NCBI GenBank assembly: GCA_963726405.1
Contig: CAVSCF010000001.1
Coordinates: 62,001-126,000, forward strand
DNA length: 64,000 nt
Reading direction: 5' to 3'
Source: JAOUJD01 sp963726405
GTDB lineage: Bacteria > Pseudomonadota > Gammaproteobacteria > Burkholderiales > Burkholderiaceae_F
Shown: piece by piece, positions 1 through 7,668 of the stretch
How positions within the stretch are numbered: the stretch's first letter is position 1
How the letters are laid out: every line of letters begins with the position of its first letter
Translations under genes and position numbers: made by a program
The notes under the pieces: generated by a model
What the model was told of the DNA's origin: nothing
Databases searched by the model: none
The model's input: only the letters and a program-made list of their open reading frames with translations

Positions 1-348
1 CGTCACGCCCATCATTCCGGTGCCGACCACGCAGCCCCAGCGTTCGGCGGACTCGGGAGTCGGACGGACGCCGGCGTCGCGAAACGCCTGCTCGGCGGCG
101 GCCAGCGCGAACCGGTGTGCCCGGTTGGTCGACTTCAGCAGCTTGCGGTCACCGATCACGCGTTCGGCGTCGAAGTCCTTCACCTCGGCCGCGATCCGCG
201 TAGAGAAACCGCTGGCATCGAATCCGCGGATCGGCGCCACCGCGCTGCGCCCGGCCAGCAGCGCCTCCCAGGTCGTCGCCACGTCGTTGCCGGCAGGCGT
301 CACCATGCCGATTCCAGTGATCGCGACGCGGCGGCGCGGCTCGGCCAT
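1..348 (-). CDS. Beta-ketoacyl-ACP synthase (KAS II/FabF-like), N-terminal part
   Basis: The translation begins MAEPRRRVAITGIGMVTPAG, the usual N-terminus of KAS II condensing enzymes, which elongate acyl-ACP by decarboxylative condensation with malonyl-ACP. About 116 residues are present, running to WGCVVGTGMMG. The gene leaves the window, so the Cys-His-His catalytic residues cannot be checked. Its ATG overlaps the stop of the upstream hotdog gene (ATGA), so it is translationally coupled as the last visible gene of the minus-strand fatty-acid operon. The family call is strong. Whether it is a FabF dedicated to unusual chains, as the neighbours suggest, is inference. Confidence 0.85.
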   Translation of the reverse strand, partial: MAEPRRRVAITGIGMVTPAGNDVATTWEALLAGRSAVAPIRGFDASGFSTRIAAEVKDFDAERVIGDRKLLKSTNRAHRFALAAAEQAFRDAGVRPTPESAERWGCVVGTGMMGVT

Positions 349-1181
349 CAGTGGCTCCGCTCGACGTCGATGCGCGCGGTGGCGATGGTCCGGCCGTCGG
401 CACGCGCGGTGAGCTTCATCTGCGCGCCATCGGCCGACGACGACTGCATGAGAGCCTCCAGCGTGAGTGCCTGCCCGGGTGCCGTGAACGAACGGATCTT
501 GACGTCGCGCACACGCGCCACCGCGAGCCGGCTGCCGTGCAGCGCCGGAAGTTCGCCGGCAAGTTGAAGCGCGAGGGTGGACAGGTTGTCCATCAGCAGC
601 GTGCCCGGATAGACCGGCCGCCGGGGAAAGTGGTCTTCGAAGTAGCTGATCGCCTCGGGGACGTGCAGCACGGCGCGCAATTGCTCGCCGGCGCAGTGCT
701 CGGTCGTTTCCAGTTGCGGCGCGTCGACGCCGGCGAAGCGATCGCTCGCCGCGCCGGGACCGACCAGGGTTTCGAAGTCCGCGCGCACTGCTTCCGGCGC
801 ATCGAACTCGTCCATCGGCAGCATCGGCCCGACGCAGTGGATGAGTTCGAGCACGCAGCGCCCGCCGATCGACGCCGTGCCGCCGTAGGCGATGGCTTCG
901 TCGTCGCAGCGTTCGATGTCAGCCATCAGATGCAGCGTCTGCCCGGGAACGGCCGCGCCGTGATAGCGCGTCTCGCCGGCCAGGCCCGCAACCGGCCGGC
1001 GGGTGAATCCCGTGGCGGACATTGCGGACCAGGCGGCGAGTTGCCCGACGGCCTCGGCCATCAGGGCGGCGGGAAAGCGCGAAGCGGTCGCCGGCACGGT
1101 GAAGAGCCCCTCGATGCGGCGACCCGGATCGAGCAGAGTGATGCGGTCGACAAACGAGAACGCGCGAAAACGGCCTTCCAT
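348..1181 (-). CDS. Double-hotdog 3-hydroxyacyl-ACP dehydratase-like protein
   Basis: A 277-residue protein that looks like two FabZ-type hotdog folds in tandem. The second half carries a FabZ-like stretch, YFEDHFPRRPVYPGTLLMDN (helix and PGxLL motif), and the first half carries a degenerate counterpart (RFPAALMAEAVGQLAAW). FabZ enzymes dehydrate 3-hydroxyacyl-ACP to trans-2-enoyl-ACP. Fused tandem hotdogs usually keep one catalytic half, here probably the C-terminal one with its His after DHFP. I chose the ATG at 1181, 28 bases after the carrier-protein stop. An in-frame TTG at 1241 would overlap that gene and add 20 non-conserved residues. It lies between the carrier protein and ketosynthase genes, so it supplies the dehydration step of the operon. 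Confidence 0.75.
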   Translation of the reverse strand: MEGRFRAFSFVDRITLLDPGRRIEGLFTVPATASRFPAALMAEAVGQLAAWSAMSATGFTRRPVAGLAGETRYHGAAVPGQTLHLMADIERCDDEAIAYGGTASIGGRCVLELIHCVGPMLPMDEFDAPEAVRADFETLVGPGAASDRFAGVDAPQLETTEHCAGEQLRAVLHVPEAISYFEDHFPRRPVYPGTLLMDNLSTLALQLAGELPALHGSRLAVARVRDVKIRSFTAPGQALTLEALMQSSSADGAQMKLTARADGRTIATARIDVERSH

Positions 1182-1209
1182 GCCGCCGACCGCTTGACCG
1201 CCAGGCACT

Positions 1210-1650
1210 TCAGGTCGTGGCCGGAACCGTAGTGGCCGCAACCGCGCGCTGCGCGCGGATGACGACCTTGCAGAACGTCTCCGGCGTGAACAGGCGCGGG
1301 ATCGCGGCGGCCTTCAGCGGCGCCTTGAAGCGTTCGGCCGGCACTTCGCTGAGGAATTCGCGCAGTTGCGCAAGCCCGGCGTCGGTGACGATGCCGCCCT
1401 TCTCGAACTCGGCTTCGGGCAGGTCGCCGCGCGCGTCCTCGACGATCTTCCCGCGCGGGATCTTGACCCCGAAGCTGCGTTCGAGCCGGAACACCAGGTC
1501 GAGGAAGTCGATCGACTCGGCGTCCAGTCCTTCGATCAGCGGTATCTGCAGTTGGACGTCAGCGACGTCGCAGCCCAGCGCGTCCGCGATGACTTGCGCG
1601 ACCTTGGGGTAGACCGCCTTGATCTCCTCGTTGCTGATTTGTTCCTTCAT
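1210..1650 (-). CDS. AcpXL-like acyl carrier protein
   Basis: A 146-residue carrier protein. The phosphopantetheine site is Ser46 in the motif DAESIDFLDLVFRLERSFGV, with the ESI triplet in place of the usual DSL. The following FLD-VF--(E)--FGVKIP pattern resembles AcpXL, the carrier for very-long-chain acyl groups of lipid A in rhizobia, more than housekeeping AcpP. The protein is longer than either (AcpP about 78, AcpXL about 92 residues) because of a C-terminal extension of roughly 50 residues. The start at 1650 has a purine-rich GAGGGA just upstream and lies 4 bases from the fabG-like stop. It carries acyl intermediates between the enzymes of this operon. The AcpXL resemblance is from memory, not from an alignment. 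Confidence 0.78.
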   Translation of the reverse strand: MKEQISNEEIKAVYPKVAQVIADALGCDVADVQLQIPLIEGLDAESIDFLDLVFRLERSFGVKIPRGKIVEDARGDLPEAEFEKGGIVTDAGLAQLREFLSEVPAERFKAPLKAAAIPRLFTPETFCKVVIRAQRAVAATTVPATT

Positions 1651-1654
1651 TCCC

Positions 1655-2413
1655 TCACCCCATTTTGAAGCCACCGTCCACGTGAAGCACCTGTCCGGTG
1701 ATGTAATCGGCGAAGCTCGACGCCAGGAACCAGACGGCATGCGCCACGTCCTGCGGCTGGCCGTAGCGCCGCAGCAGGATGCGCTCCCTGACTTCGTCTC
1801 CAGCCAGTTCGCGGACCTGCTGCGACATCTCGGTCTCGATGACGCCCGGCGCGACGCAGTTTACCGTTATCTTCCGCGAGGCGAGTTCGACCGCGAGCGA
1901 GCGCGTGAAAGCGTGGATCGCGCCCTTGCTTGCCGCATAGTTGGTCTGTCCGCGTCCGCCCTTCTCGCCGGCGACGGAACCGAGGTTGATGATCTTGCCC
2001 GCGCGCTTCGAGATCATGTGCGGCACCACGGCGCGCGTCACGTGGAACACGCCGCCGACGTTGGTGTCGAGCACCGCGCGGATGTCGTCGTCGTCCAGCA
2101 TCGCGAGAAGGTTGTCGCGCACCACGCCGGCATTGTTGACCAGCACGTCGATGCGGCCGGCGCGGTCGACCAGGCGCTCGACGGCCAGCGCCACCGCTGG
2201 CGCGTCCGTGATGTCGACCTGCTCGGCAGTCGCCGTTCCTCCCTCGGCGCTCACCGCGGCGAGCACTTCCCGGGCCGCGGCCTCGTTGCCGCGATAGAAA
2301 AACGTGACGTCGGCACCATCGGCGGCCAGGCGCTCGACGATGGCCCGGCCGATGCCGCGGCTGCCGCCGGTGACGAGAACGATCTTGCCGTGCAACCCGG
2401 AATCGAATTCCAT
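1655..2413 (-). CDS. fabG: 3-oxoacyl-ACP reductase, FabG-like SDR
   Basis: A 252-residue short-chain dehydrogenase reducing 3-oxoacyl-ACP to 3-hydroxyacyl-ACP with NADPH. Visible motifs are the Rossmann GGSRGIG (residues 16-22), NNAG (93-96), Ser146, and the ketoreductase-type catalytic pair Tyr159-xxx-Lys163 (YAASK). The C-terminus ends in HVDGGFKMG, as in the family. It is 3 bases from the fabL gene upstream and 4 bases from the carrier-protein gene downstream, so all are co-transcribed. It is probably a pathway-specific paralogue rather than the housekeeping fabG, because no fabD or acpP lies beside it. Confidence 0.85.
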   Translation of the reverse strand: MEFDSGLHGKIVLVTGGSRGIGRAIVERLAADGADVTFFYRGNEAAAREVLAAVSAEGGTATAEQVDITDAPAVALAVERLVDRAGRIDVLVNNAGVVRDNLLAMLDDDDIRAVLDTNVGGVFHVTRAVVPHMISKRAGKIINLGSVAGEKGGRGQTNYAASKGAIHAFTRSLAVELASRKITVNCVAPGVIETEMSQQVRELAGDEVRERILLRRYGQPQDVAHAVWFLASSFADYITGQVLHVDGGFKMG

Positions 2414-2416
2414 CGT

Positions 2417-3172
2417 TCAGCCCGAAATTGCGAATCCGCCGTCGACGAACAGCGTGTGGCCGTTGATCATGTTCGCCTCCGGCAGGCACAGCAGGTAGAC
2501 CGCGCCGGCGACGTCCTGCGGCGTCAGCACCGGTCCGGCCGGAGTGCGCGCGCGAAAGGACTCGAGCAACTCCTCGCGATTCGGGAAGTACGCGAGCGCG
2601 TCGGTGTCCACCACGCCGGCGCTGACCGCATTGACGCGGATCCCACGCGGCCCGAGTTCCTGCGCGAGCGAGCGCACCAGCGCCTCGAGCGCCGCCTTCG
2701 ACGCGCCGATGAACCCGTAGTTGGGCAGCGCCCGCACCGAGCCGAGGCTCGACATCGCGACGATGCGGCCGCCCGCCGGCATCATCGGCACCGCCTGCTG
2801 GGCGAGCAGGGTGAGCGCCAGGGCGTTCGTCTCCATGCACCAGCGCCAGTGCTTGAGCGTCATCTCCAGCGTCGGCTTCAGCACGCCGCTGGCAGCGTTG
2901 CTGACGACGATGTCGATGCGGTCGAACTCCTTCTTCAGCTCGCCGAACATCTCGCCCACGCTGTCCGGCAGGCCCACGCTCGCCTTGACGGCGAGCGCGC
3001 GGCGTCCCAGCGCGCGCAACTCCACGCAAAGCGACTCGGCTTCCTCGTGGCTGTTGTAGTAGTTGGCGATGACGTCACAGCCGGCCACGGCGAGCTTGCG
3101 TGCGACGGCGCGCCCGATTCCGCGTGCGGCGCCGGAGACCAGCGCGGTCTTGCCTGCCAGAGGCAGTGTCAT
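2417..3172 (-). CDS. fabL: Enoyl-ACP reductase, FabL type
   Basis: A 251-residue short-chain dehydrogenase. It has SGAARGIG near the N-terminus and, crucially, a Tyr152-x6-Lys159 pair (NYGFIGASK). That spacing marks enoyl-ACP reductases; ketoreductases use Y-x3-K. The stretches NAASGVLKP, SSLGSVRALPNY, VSAGVVDTDALAYFPNRE and RTPAGPV closely recall Bacillus FabL, the NADPH-dependent, triclosan-tolerant enoyl reductase. It catalyses the last step of each elongation round, trans-2-enoyl-ACP to acyl-ACP. It is the first gene of the minus-strand operon, so the promoter should lie in 3173-3400. FabI is the usual enzyme in Proteobacteria, which makes a FabL here noteworthy. Confidence 0.85.
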   Translation of the reverse strand: MTLPLAGKTALVSGAARGIGRAVARKLAVAGCDVIANYYNSHEEAESLCVELRALGRRALAVKASVGLPDSVGEMFGELKKEFDRIDIVVSNAASGVLKPTLEMTLKHWRWCMETNALALTLLAQQAVPMMPAGGRIVAMSSLGSVRALPNYGFIGASKAALEALVRSLAQELGPRGIRVNAVSAGVVDTDALAYFPNREELLESFRARTPAGPVLTPQDVAGAVYLLCLPEANMINGHTLFVDGGFAISG

Positions 3173-4001
3173 GGCGGTTCTCCCTTGCTCGTCAATTCAT
3201 GGTAGGCGCTGGAACAGCGGCGGCCCGCACCAGCGCGCGCCTCATCGCCACGAGAAGGAGTCGCAAGGCGCTGCGCCCGCAACCAGGCCCCGAATACGAT
3301 CGCGAACGAAAGTCCTGGCATGTGCTGCGCCGGGAATCTGCAGCGCTCGCGTACGAAACAACGACATCCGCAAACAACCGAAGGGCCTCACCGAAACGTG
3401 GCGACGAAGGTCGAATCCCGTAGCGTAGCGCCAGTCAACATCCCGAGCATGATGCCTTGAACGGCAGCGGCATCTTCTTCGATTGGTTTTTCCCGACGCA
3501 AGTATCGGCGGACCGCGTGCGTATCGCTCGCCAATTCCAGACAGTGGGTGGGCTGTTCAGGACCTGTGGGCTTGACCCTGCTTGCGAGCAGTCAAGCAAG
3601 TCGATACCCCGAGCGAACACTCGAAACTCGCGTGGCGCGGCGACCGAGGGCCACCCTGCGCGGGGTGGCATCATTGCGATTTTTCGGGCCGGGGTCGACT
3701 CCTGAGCTGCTGAGCCACCACCATGGCACTCGCTGCGACGGAGCCCTTCCAGCCTTTGACATTAGGCAGGCGGCGTAGTACTTGCCGTCTGAAAATGTCG
3801 AGGCGCTGTCTGGAAAGGTCTGACGGCACGGAAACGGTCTGGGGACACTTCTTTTCGTGTTCATTGAACCTGAACGACGGCCCGGGTGCCACGGGCAGAA
3901 GCAACGCGGCGGCGATCATCGGACAAGTGAATGGAGTTTCAGGAGCGCGGTTTGCATCGTCATCGGGTGGCTCACTTCCCGCTCCGGGGAGGCAGGACAC
4001 G
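3173..4001. other. Intergenic region without a recognisable gene
   Basis: This stretch of 829 bases holds the divergent 5' regions of the fatty-acid operon (minus) and the ankyrin-protein gene (plus). Open frames exist on both strands, but none has a convincing ribosome site, recognisable domain or coding character. The reading frame of the ankyrin protein stays open back to 3723, but residues encoded there are low-complexity and unlike a signal peptide. No terminal inverted repeats or transposase motifs were found. Confidence 0.5.
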
Positions 4002-5810
4002 GTGAGAGCAGACACCGCTGCAGGCGGTTTCCCGCCTGACCACCCGCAGTCGTTGTCCACGCCCGCGCTTCGCTGGCGTCGCGCGCTGCGAAGCGCGCTC
4101 GCCGCCGCAATAGCGACCGTCATGACGGTCGGCGCCGGGCCGGAGGTCCGGGCGCATGAGTCCGAGCAGTACACCTTGCCGGCCGGACGTGACTTCGCCG
4201 ACCTGGGCCCGCTGTTGTCGCGCAACTTCCTCGCGGCAATCCGCGACGCGGTGGCCAGGACCAACGCCGAAATCGACAGCGCGCTGGCCGCGGGCAACGT
4301 GCTGGGGAAGGTGCAGGCGCTGCAGTCGGCCGACCACGTGACCGGGTTGGTAGTAGCGCACCTCTTCGCCACCTTCCCCACGAACGAACTGCTCGACCTG
4401 GGCCTGCTCAGCAGCGCCACGCGCGCGTCCTACCCCGGGCTGGTGACGATGTACCGGCCGGTCGAGTCGATCTACGACGACCCGCTGTTGGTGCTCGACC
4501 TGAGCAAGGTGGTGCGTACCTTCTTCCGTGCAGGCACGGTCAGCGCCGGCGGCGTGCTCATAGGCACCGACAAGATCATTCACTTCATCTACGTCGGAGG
4601 CATTTATCACCAGCGCTACGTCAGTGCGGTGGCCCGGGGAATGGGCGAGGCCGAGGCCACACAGCACGCGGTCACTGCCACGGCAGCCAACCCGCTGACG
4701 TCGGAAAGCGGCATGCTCGGCCGGTACACCACCGGCATCCACTCCAACGGCGACCTGGCCGCCGACTTTGCAGGGCTGAAGTTCTATCGCAACCTGACCG
4801 AACCGGTGCGTGTCGGCGCCGTGCGGCTGCCGCCCATGCTGCAGCGTGACGGCGTGCACTGGCGCGTGGTGGTGCAGGACGAGGACACGGTCTTCACCCG
4901 TTTCGTTTCGCCGCACTGGAACGAGGTGCTCAACCCGAACAGCTATCTCCGCTACGTCGGCGACCGCGTGCGCAGTGTGATCGCCAGCCGCTGCGACGAC
5001 GTGGCCGACTGGTACCGCGATGGCGCCGGTCAGCCACTGGGCACGGCCTGGTTTGCGGCGCGGCAGCGCGAGTTCGCCACCTTTCACGGCGAGCCGTACG
5101 GCCGCAAGCTCCCCGCTGAACACCCGGTGAGCGTGGCCGACATCTGCCGCGGCGACGCCGCCAGCCGCAGCAGCGCCGGCACGGACGCGCCATTGTGGTG
5201 GGGCGGAGCGCTGCCCGCCGCGCTCGTCGACAGCCTGGAGCGCGGCGCGCTGTGGCAGGCCGCGGCGGCGGGCCGCACCGAGGAAGTCGAGCGCCTCGCG
5301 GCGCGCGGCGCTCCGCTGGACGCCGCCGACATCGACGGCGAGACCGCGCTGCACGCCGCGCTGCGCCGAGGCCACCTGCGCACCGCGAAGCGGCTGGTGG
5401 CGCTGGGCGCCGACGCCAACCGGGCGGCACGCCACGGCGTGACGCCGCTGCTGCTGGCGGTGGCCGGCGGACAGGCCGAACTCGCCGATGTGCTGCTGCA
5501 GGCCGGCGCCGACCCGAACGCGCAGGACCAATTCGGCCGCACCGCGCTGCACGAGGCCGCTCAGCGCGGCGACCTGGCCGTCGCGACGCTGCTGCTGCGC
5601 CATGGCGCCGATGTCACGCTGGCCAGCCGATACGGCATGGATGCTCTGCAGGTGGCGCGTCGGGCAGGCCACGATGACCTGCTGCCGGCACTGCGCGCAT
5701 CCGTGCCGGCGATGCGCAAGCTCGGCGCGGCCTCGAGCGGCGCGGCGGCGGTGTCGTTGCAGCCGGCCGCGTCCGGCGTCGAGCCTGCGCTTGCGCTGCC
5801 TTCGAGGTAG
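4002..5810 (+). CDS. Exported protein with C-terminal ankyrin repeats
   Basis: I start at GTG 4002 because GGGGAGG lies 9 bases upstream and the first 51 residues then form a signal peptide: basic RWRRALR, a hydrophobic core, cleavage after EVRA. The 602-residue product is therefore periplasmic or exported. Residues about 52-410 form a domain I do not recognise, with a conserved-looking core around GTDKIIHFIYVGGIYHQRYV and a GIHSNGDLAADFAGLKFYRN segment. From about residue 415 there are five ankyrin repeats (for example DIDGETALHAALRRGHLRTA, DQFGRTALHEAAQRGDLAVA). Ankyrins bind proteins. In bacteria, exported ankyrin proteins are often partners of enzymes or effectors. The lipoprotein gene follows 10 bases later, so the two probably act together. 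Function is unknown. Confidence 0.75.
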   Translation: MRADTAAGGFPPDHPQSLSTPALRWRRALRSALAAAIATVMTVGAGPEVRAHESEQYTLPAGRDFADLGPLLSRNFLAAIRDAVARTNAEIDSALAAGNVLGKVQALQSADHVTGLVVAHLFATFPTNELLDLGLLSSATRASYPGLVTMYRPVESIYDDPLLVLDLSKVVRTFFRAGTVSAGGVLIGTDKIIHFIYVGGIYHQRYVSAVARGMGEAEATQHAVTATAANPLTSESGMLGRYTTGIHSNGDLAADFAGLKFYRNLTEPVRVGAVRLPPMLQRDGVHWRVVVQDEDTVFTRFVSPHWNEVLNPNSYLRYVGDRVRSVIASRCDDVADWYRDGAGQPLGTAWFAARQREFATFHGEPYGRKLPAEHPVSVADICRGDAASRSSAGTDAPLWWGGALPAALVDSLERGALWQAAAAGRTEEVERLAARGAPLDAADIDGETALHAALRRGHLRTAKRLVALGADANRAARHGVTPLLLAVAGGQAELADVLLQAGADPNAQDQFGRTALHEAAQRGDLAVATLLLRHGADVTLASRYGMDALQVARRAGHDDLLPALRASVPAMRKLGAASSGAAAVSLQPAASGVEPALALPSR

Positions 5811-5820
5811 GGGCCACGGC

Positions 5821-6513
5821 ATGTCATCGCATTCATTGCTGCTTCCGCGACGCGCGCCACGGTTCTGGCGCGTCGTCGGCGCGATGGCGCTGCTGCTCCT
5901 GCTGCAGGCGTGTGCGACGCGGGCGACGCGTCCGGCCCCGGACGCCGCCGAGCCGCCATTGGGCGAAGAGCGCGCGCGGCAAGTCGTCGCGGTGTGGCAG
6001 CAGCAGTTGGCCGACTACCTCGACCATGCTGGCGGCGGCGATCCGTCTGCGCTGGCGCGGCTGGCGGCCCTGCGCGCCACCGGCACGCTGCGGCCGGCAC
6101 GCATCATCGTCGGCGCGCTCGACATCGACGCCGGCGTCGCGGAACGCGACGGCTTCGACGCGCAAGGCCTGCTGCTCGCGCCTCGGCCCGATGCCCGTTC
6201 GGAGCCCTACGTGTTCGTCGTTGGCATCGTGCGTCGCGCAGGCTACCGGCCGGTGGCGATAGTCGACATCCGCCTGGTGGCGCTGTCCATGCGCGGCGGA
6301 CGCCTGGAGTGGACAGTGGGCGATGGTGACCCAAAGGCGCTCATGAGCTACCGCGCCCTGCTGGATTCGACCGTGCCGCTGCGTTTTCCCGCTGACAAGG
6401 ATCGCTTCGATCTGGTGCCCTGTGCCCCCCGCGTGTGTGTCAGCGAACAAACGAGCTCGGCACGCTGGAGCCTGGACCTGCCTGCGCCGGCCGGGGCCGC
6501 CGCGTCGCAGTAG
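5821..6513 (+). CDS. Putative lipoprotein of unknown function
   Basis: A 230-residue protein with a type II signal sequence: basic N-terminus, hydrophobic AMALLLLLQAC and the lipobox Cys. It should be lipid-anchored in the periplasm. The mature part has no motif I can name; it alternates short beta-like segments (PYVFVVGIVRRAGYRPVAIV) and contains two Cys near the C-terminus (PCAPRVCVSE) that could form a disulphide. It begins 10 bases after the ankyrin gene and is almost certainly its operon partner. Confidence 0.65.
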   Translation: MSSHSLLLPRRAPRFWRVVGAMALLLLLQACATRATRPAPDAAEPPLGEERARQVVAVWQQQLADYLDHAGGGDPSALARLAALRATGTLRPARIIVGALDIDAGVAERDGFDAQGLLLAPRPDARSEPYVFVVGIVRRAGYRPVAIVDIRLVALSMRGGRLEWTVGDGDPKALMSYRALLDSTVPLRFPADKDRFDLVPCAPRVCVSEQTSSARWSLDLPAPAGAAASQ

Positions 6514-6760
6514 CGCCGCCTTGTGCAACCGAATCTTCCACGGTCGGCCGGACAGCCGATTCGATTCGTTTAAAACGGAATTGTCTGCAGCAGGAGCCGC
6601 GAGGGCGGATGCTGTCACAGTGCCGCGCACTGCTCGCTGAACATCGCAAGTTCGACTCCAGTTTCTCTATGACGGCGAGCCCCTTCAGTTGGCGGCGCTT
6701 CCGAAGCCAAAGGGCACGCAGTGCGCTTGAGGGAGCGGTTCTCTCATGCCGGCTGCGCAA

Positions 6761-6789
6761 TTGATTTTCAGAGGCGACCGGTCTAGTCT
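6761..6789 (+). promoter_or_regulatory. Promoter with embedded operator of the TetR gene
   Basis: TTGATT (6761-6766), 17 bases, then TAGTCT (6784-6789) resembles a sigma-70 promoter. The 11-base sequence CGACCGGTCTA (6775-6785), containing the palindrome GACCGGTC, lies in the spacer and is repeated exactly in the livG promoter. The start codon at 6797 falls about where transcription would begin, so the mRNA may be nearly leaderless. The operator role is inferred from sequence and position. Confidence 0.6.
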
Positions 6790-6796
6790 CGATTCC

Positions 6797-7516
6797 ATGA
6801 AACGTGGACTCGGTCAATCGGCACGCGAGAACGCCAAGGTCCGCGCGCCGGAGAAGTCGGACGTTCGGGAGAAGTCCGGCGTCCGCGTGCGCGGCCGCGG
6901 TGAGCGCGCGATGGAGCGGGGCGATACGAAGCGTGCGCTGGTCTGGTGCGGGACCGAACTGCTGACCGAACGTGGCTTCCAGGTCACCGGCATCGATGAA
7001 GTGCTCAAACGCGTCGGTGTACCGAAAGGTTCCTTCTATCACTTCTTCGCCAGCAAGCACGAGTTCGGCGAAGCGGTGATCCAGAACTACGTCGATTACT
7101 ACGCGCGCAAGATGAACCGGATCTTTGACGACGAGGCGGCCTCGCCCTTGTCGCGCTTGCGCGCGTTCGTCGAGGACGCGAAGCGAGGAATGTTGAAGTT
7201 CGGCTACCGGCGGGGCTGCCTGATCGGCAACCTGGGGCAGGAACTGGCCAGCCTGGACGACGCGTTTCGCGAGCAGTTGGAGGCCGTACTGCTGTCCTGG
7301 GAACGGCGTGTGGAAGGGTGCCTGCGGCAGGCAATCGAAGCGGGCGAACTCGCGCCCGGAAGCGACCCCGCCGCCATCTCGCGTTTCTTCTGGATCGGGT
7401 GGGAGGGTGCGGTCTTGCGCGCCAAGCTGACGCGGAACGCGGAACCGCTGGACCAGTTCGCCAGCATGTTCTTCGCCACGCTGCCGCTCTCGACCAGCCG
7501 AGCCAGGAAGCGCTGA
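6797..7516 (+). CDS. TetR-family regulator, AcuR-like
   Basis: A 239-residue repressor. After a charged N-terminal tail, residues about 38-85 form the TetR helix-turn-helix (TERGFQVTGIDEVLKRVGVP, KGSFYHFFASKHEFG). The ligand domain contains RRGCLIGNLGQELASL and FWIGWEGAVLRAKL, which recall AcuR, the acrylate-responsive repressor of DMSP/acrylate genes. ATG 6797 is chosen because it follows the promoter directly; a later ATG at 6911 would also leave the DNA-binding domain whole. The gene lies directly upstream of the transporter/acyl-CoA operon, and one operator sequence occurs in both promoters, so it likely represses both itself and the operon until an acid or its CoA thioester is present. 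Confidence 0.8.
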   Translation: MKRGLGQSARENAKVRAPEKSDVREKSGVRVRGRGERAMERGDTKRALVWCGTELLTERGFQVTGIDEVLKRVGVPKGSFYHFFASKHEFGEAVIQNYVDYYARKMNRIFDDEAASPLSRLRAFVEDAKRGMLKFGYRRGCLIGNLGQELASLDDAFREQLEAVLLSWERRVEGCLRQAIEAGELAPGSDPAAISRFFWIGWEGAVLRAKLTRNAEPLDQFASMFFATLPLSTSRARKR

Positions 7517-7545
7517 CCGACGCCGGGTATTGGTTCCGATCTTTC

Positions 7546-7575
7546 TTGTAGATTTTTAGACGACCGGTCTATTAT
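7546..7575 (+). promoter_or_regulatory. Promoter and operator of the liv/acyl-CoA operon
   Basis: TTGTAG (7546-7551), 18 bases, TATTAT (7570-7575) forms a plausible promoter about 90 bases before livG. Inside the spacer, 7557-7571 reads TAGACGACCGGTCTA, an inverted repeat (TAGAC, 5 bases, GTCTA) that contains the same CGACCGGTCTA as the tetR promoter. A bound dimer would block RNA polymerase. Confidence 0.65.
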
Positions 7576-7668
7576 TGTTCGAAAGGCCGCGTCAGTCGTC
7601 GCTTTCAACGTCCCAGGGAAGGGGCACCGTGCAGATCACCCGGTACCGCGCCGCTGCATGTGGGTTCC

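Noticed and set aside
348..1232. Long open frames antisense to the fatty-acid genes
   Set aside because: They have the amino-acid composition expected from the complement of GC-rich coding DNA, show no domains and lack ribosome sites.
1619..3205. A 528-residue plus-strand frame across the two reductase genes
   Set aside because: It is the complement of two clear SDR genes and is rich in Arg, His and Ala without motifs.
3592..4420. Minus-strand frames upstream of the ankyrin gene, considered as a transposase remnant
   Set aside because: No DDE, HTH or inverted-repeat signature was found, and the frames overlap the coding start of the ankyrin protein.
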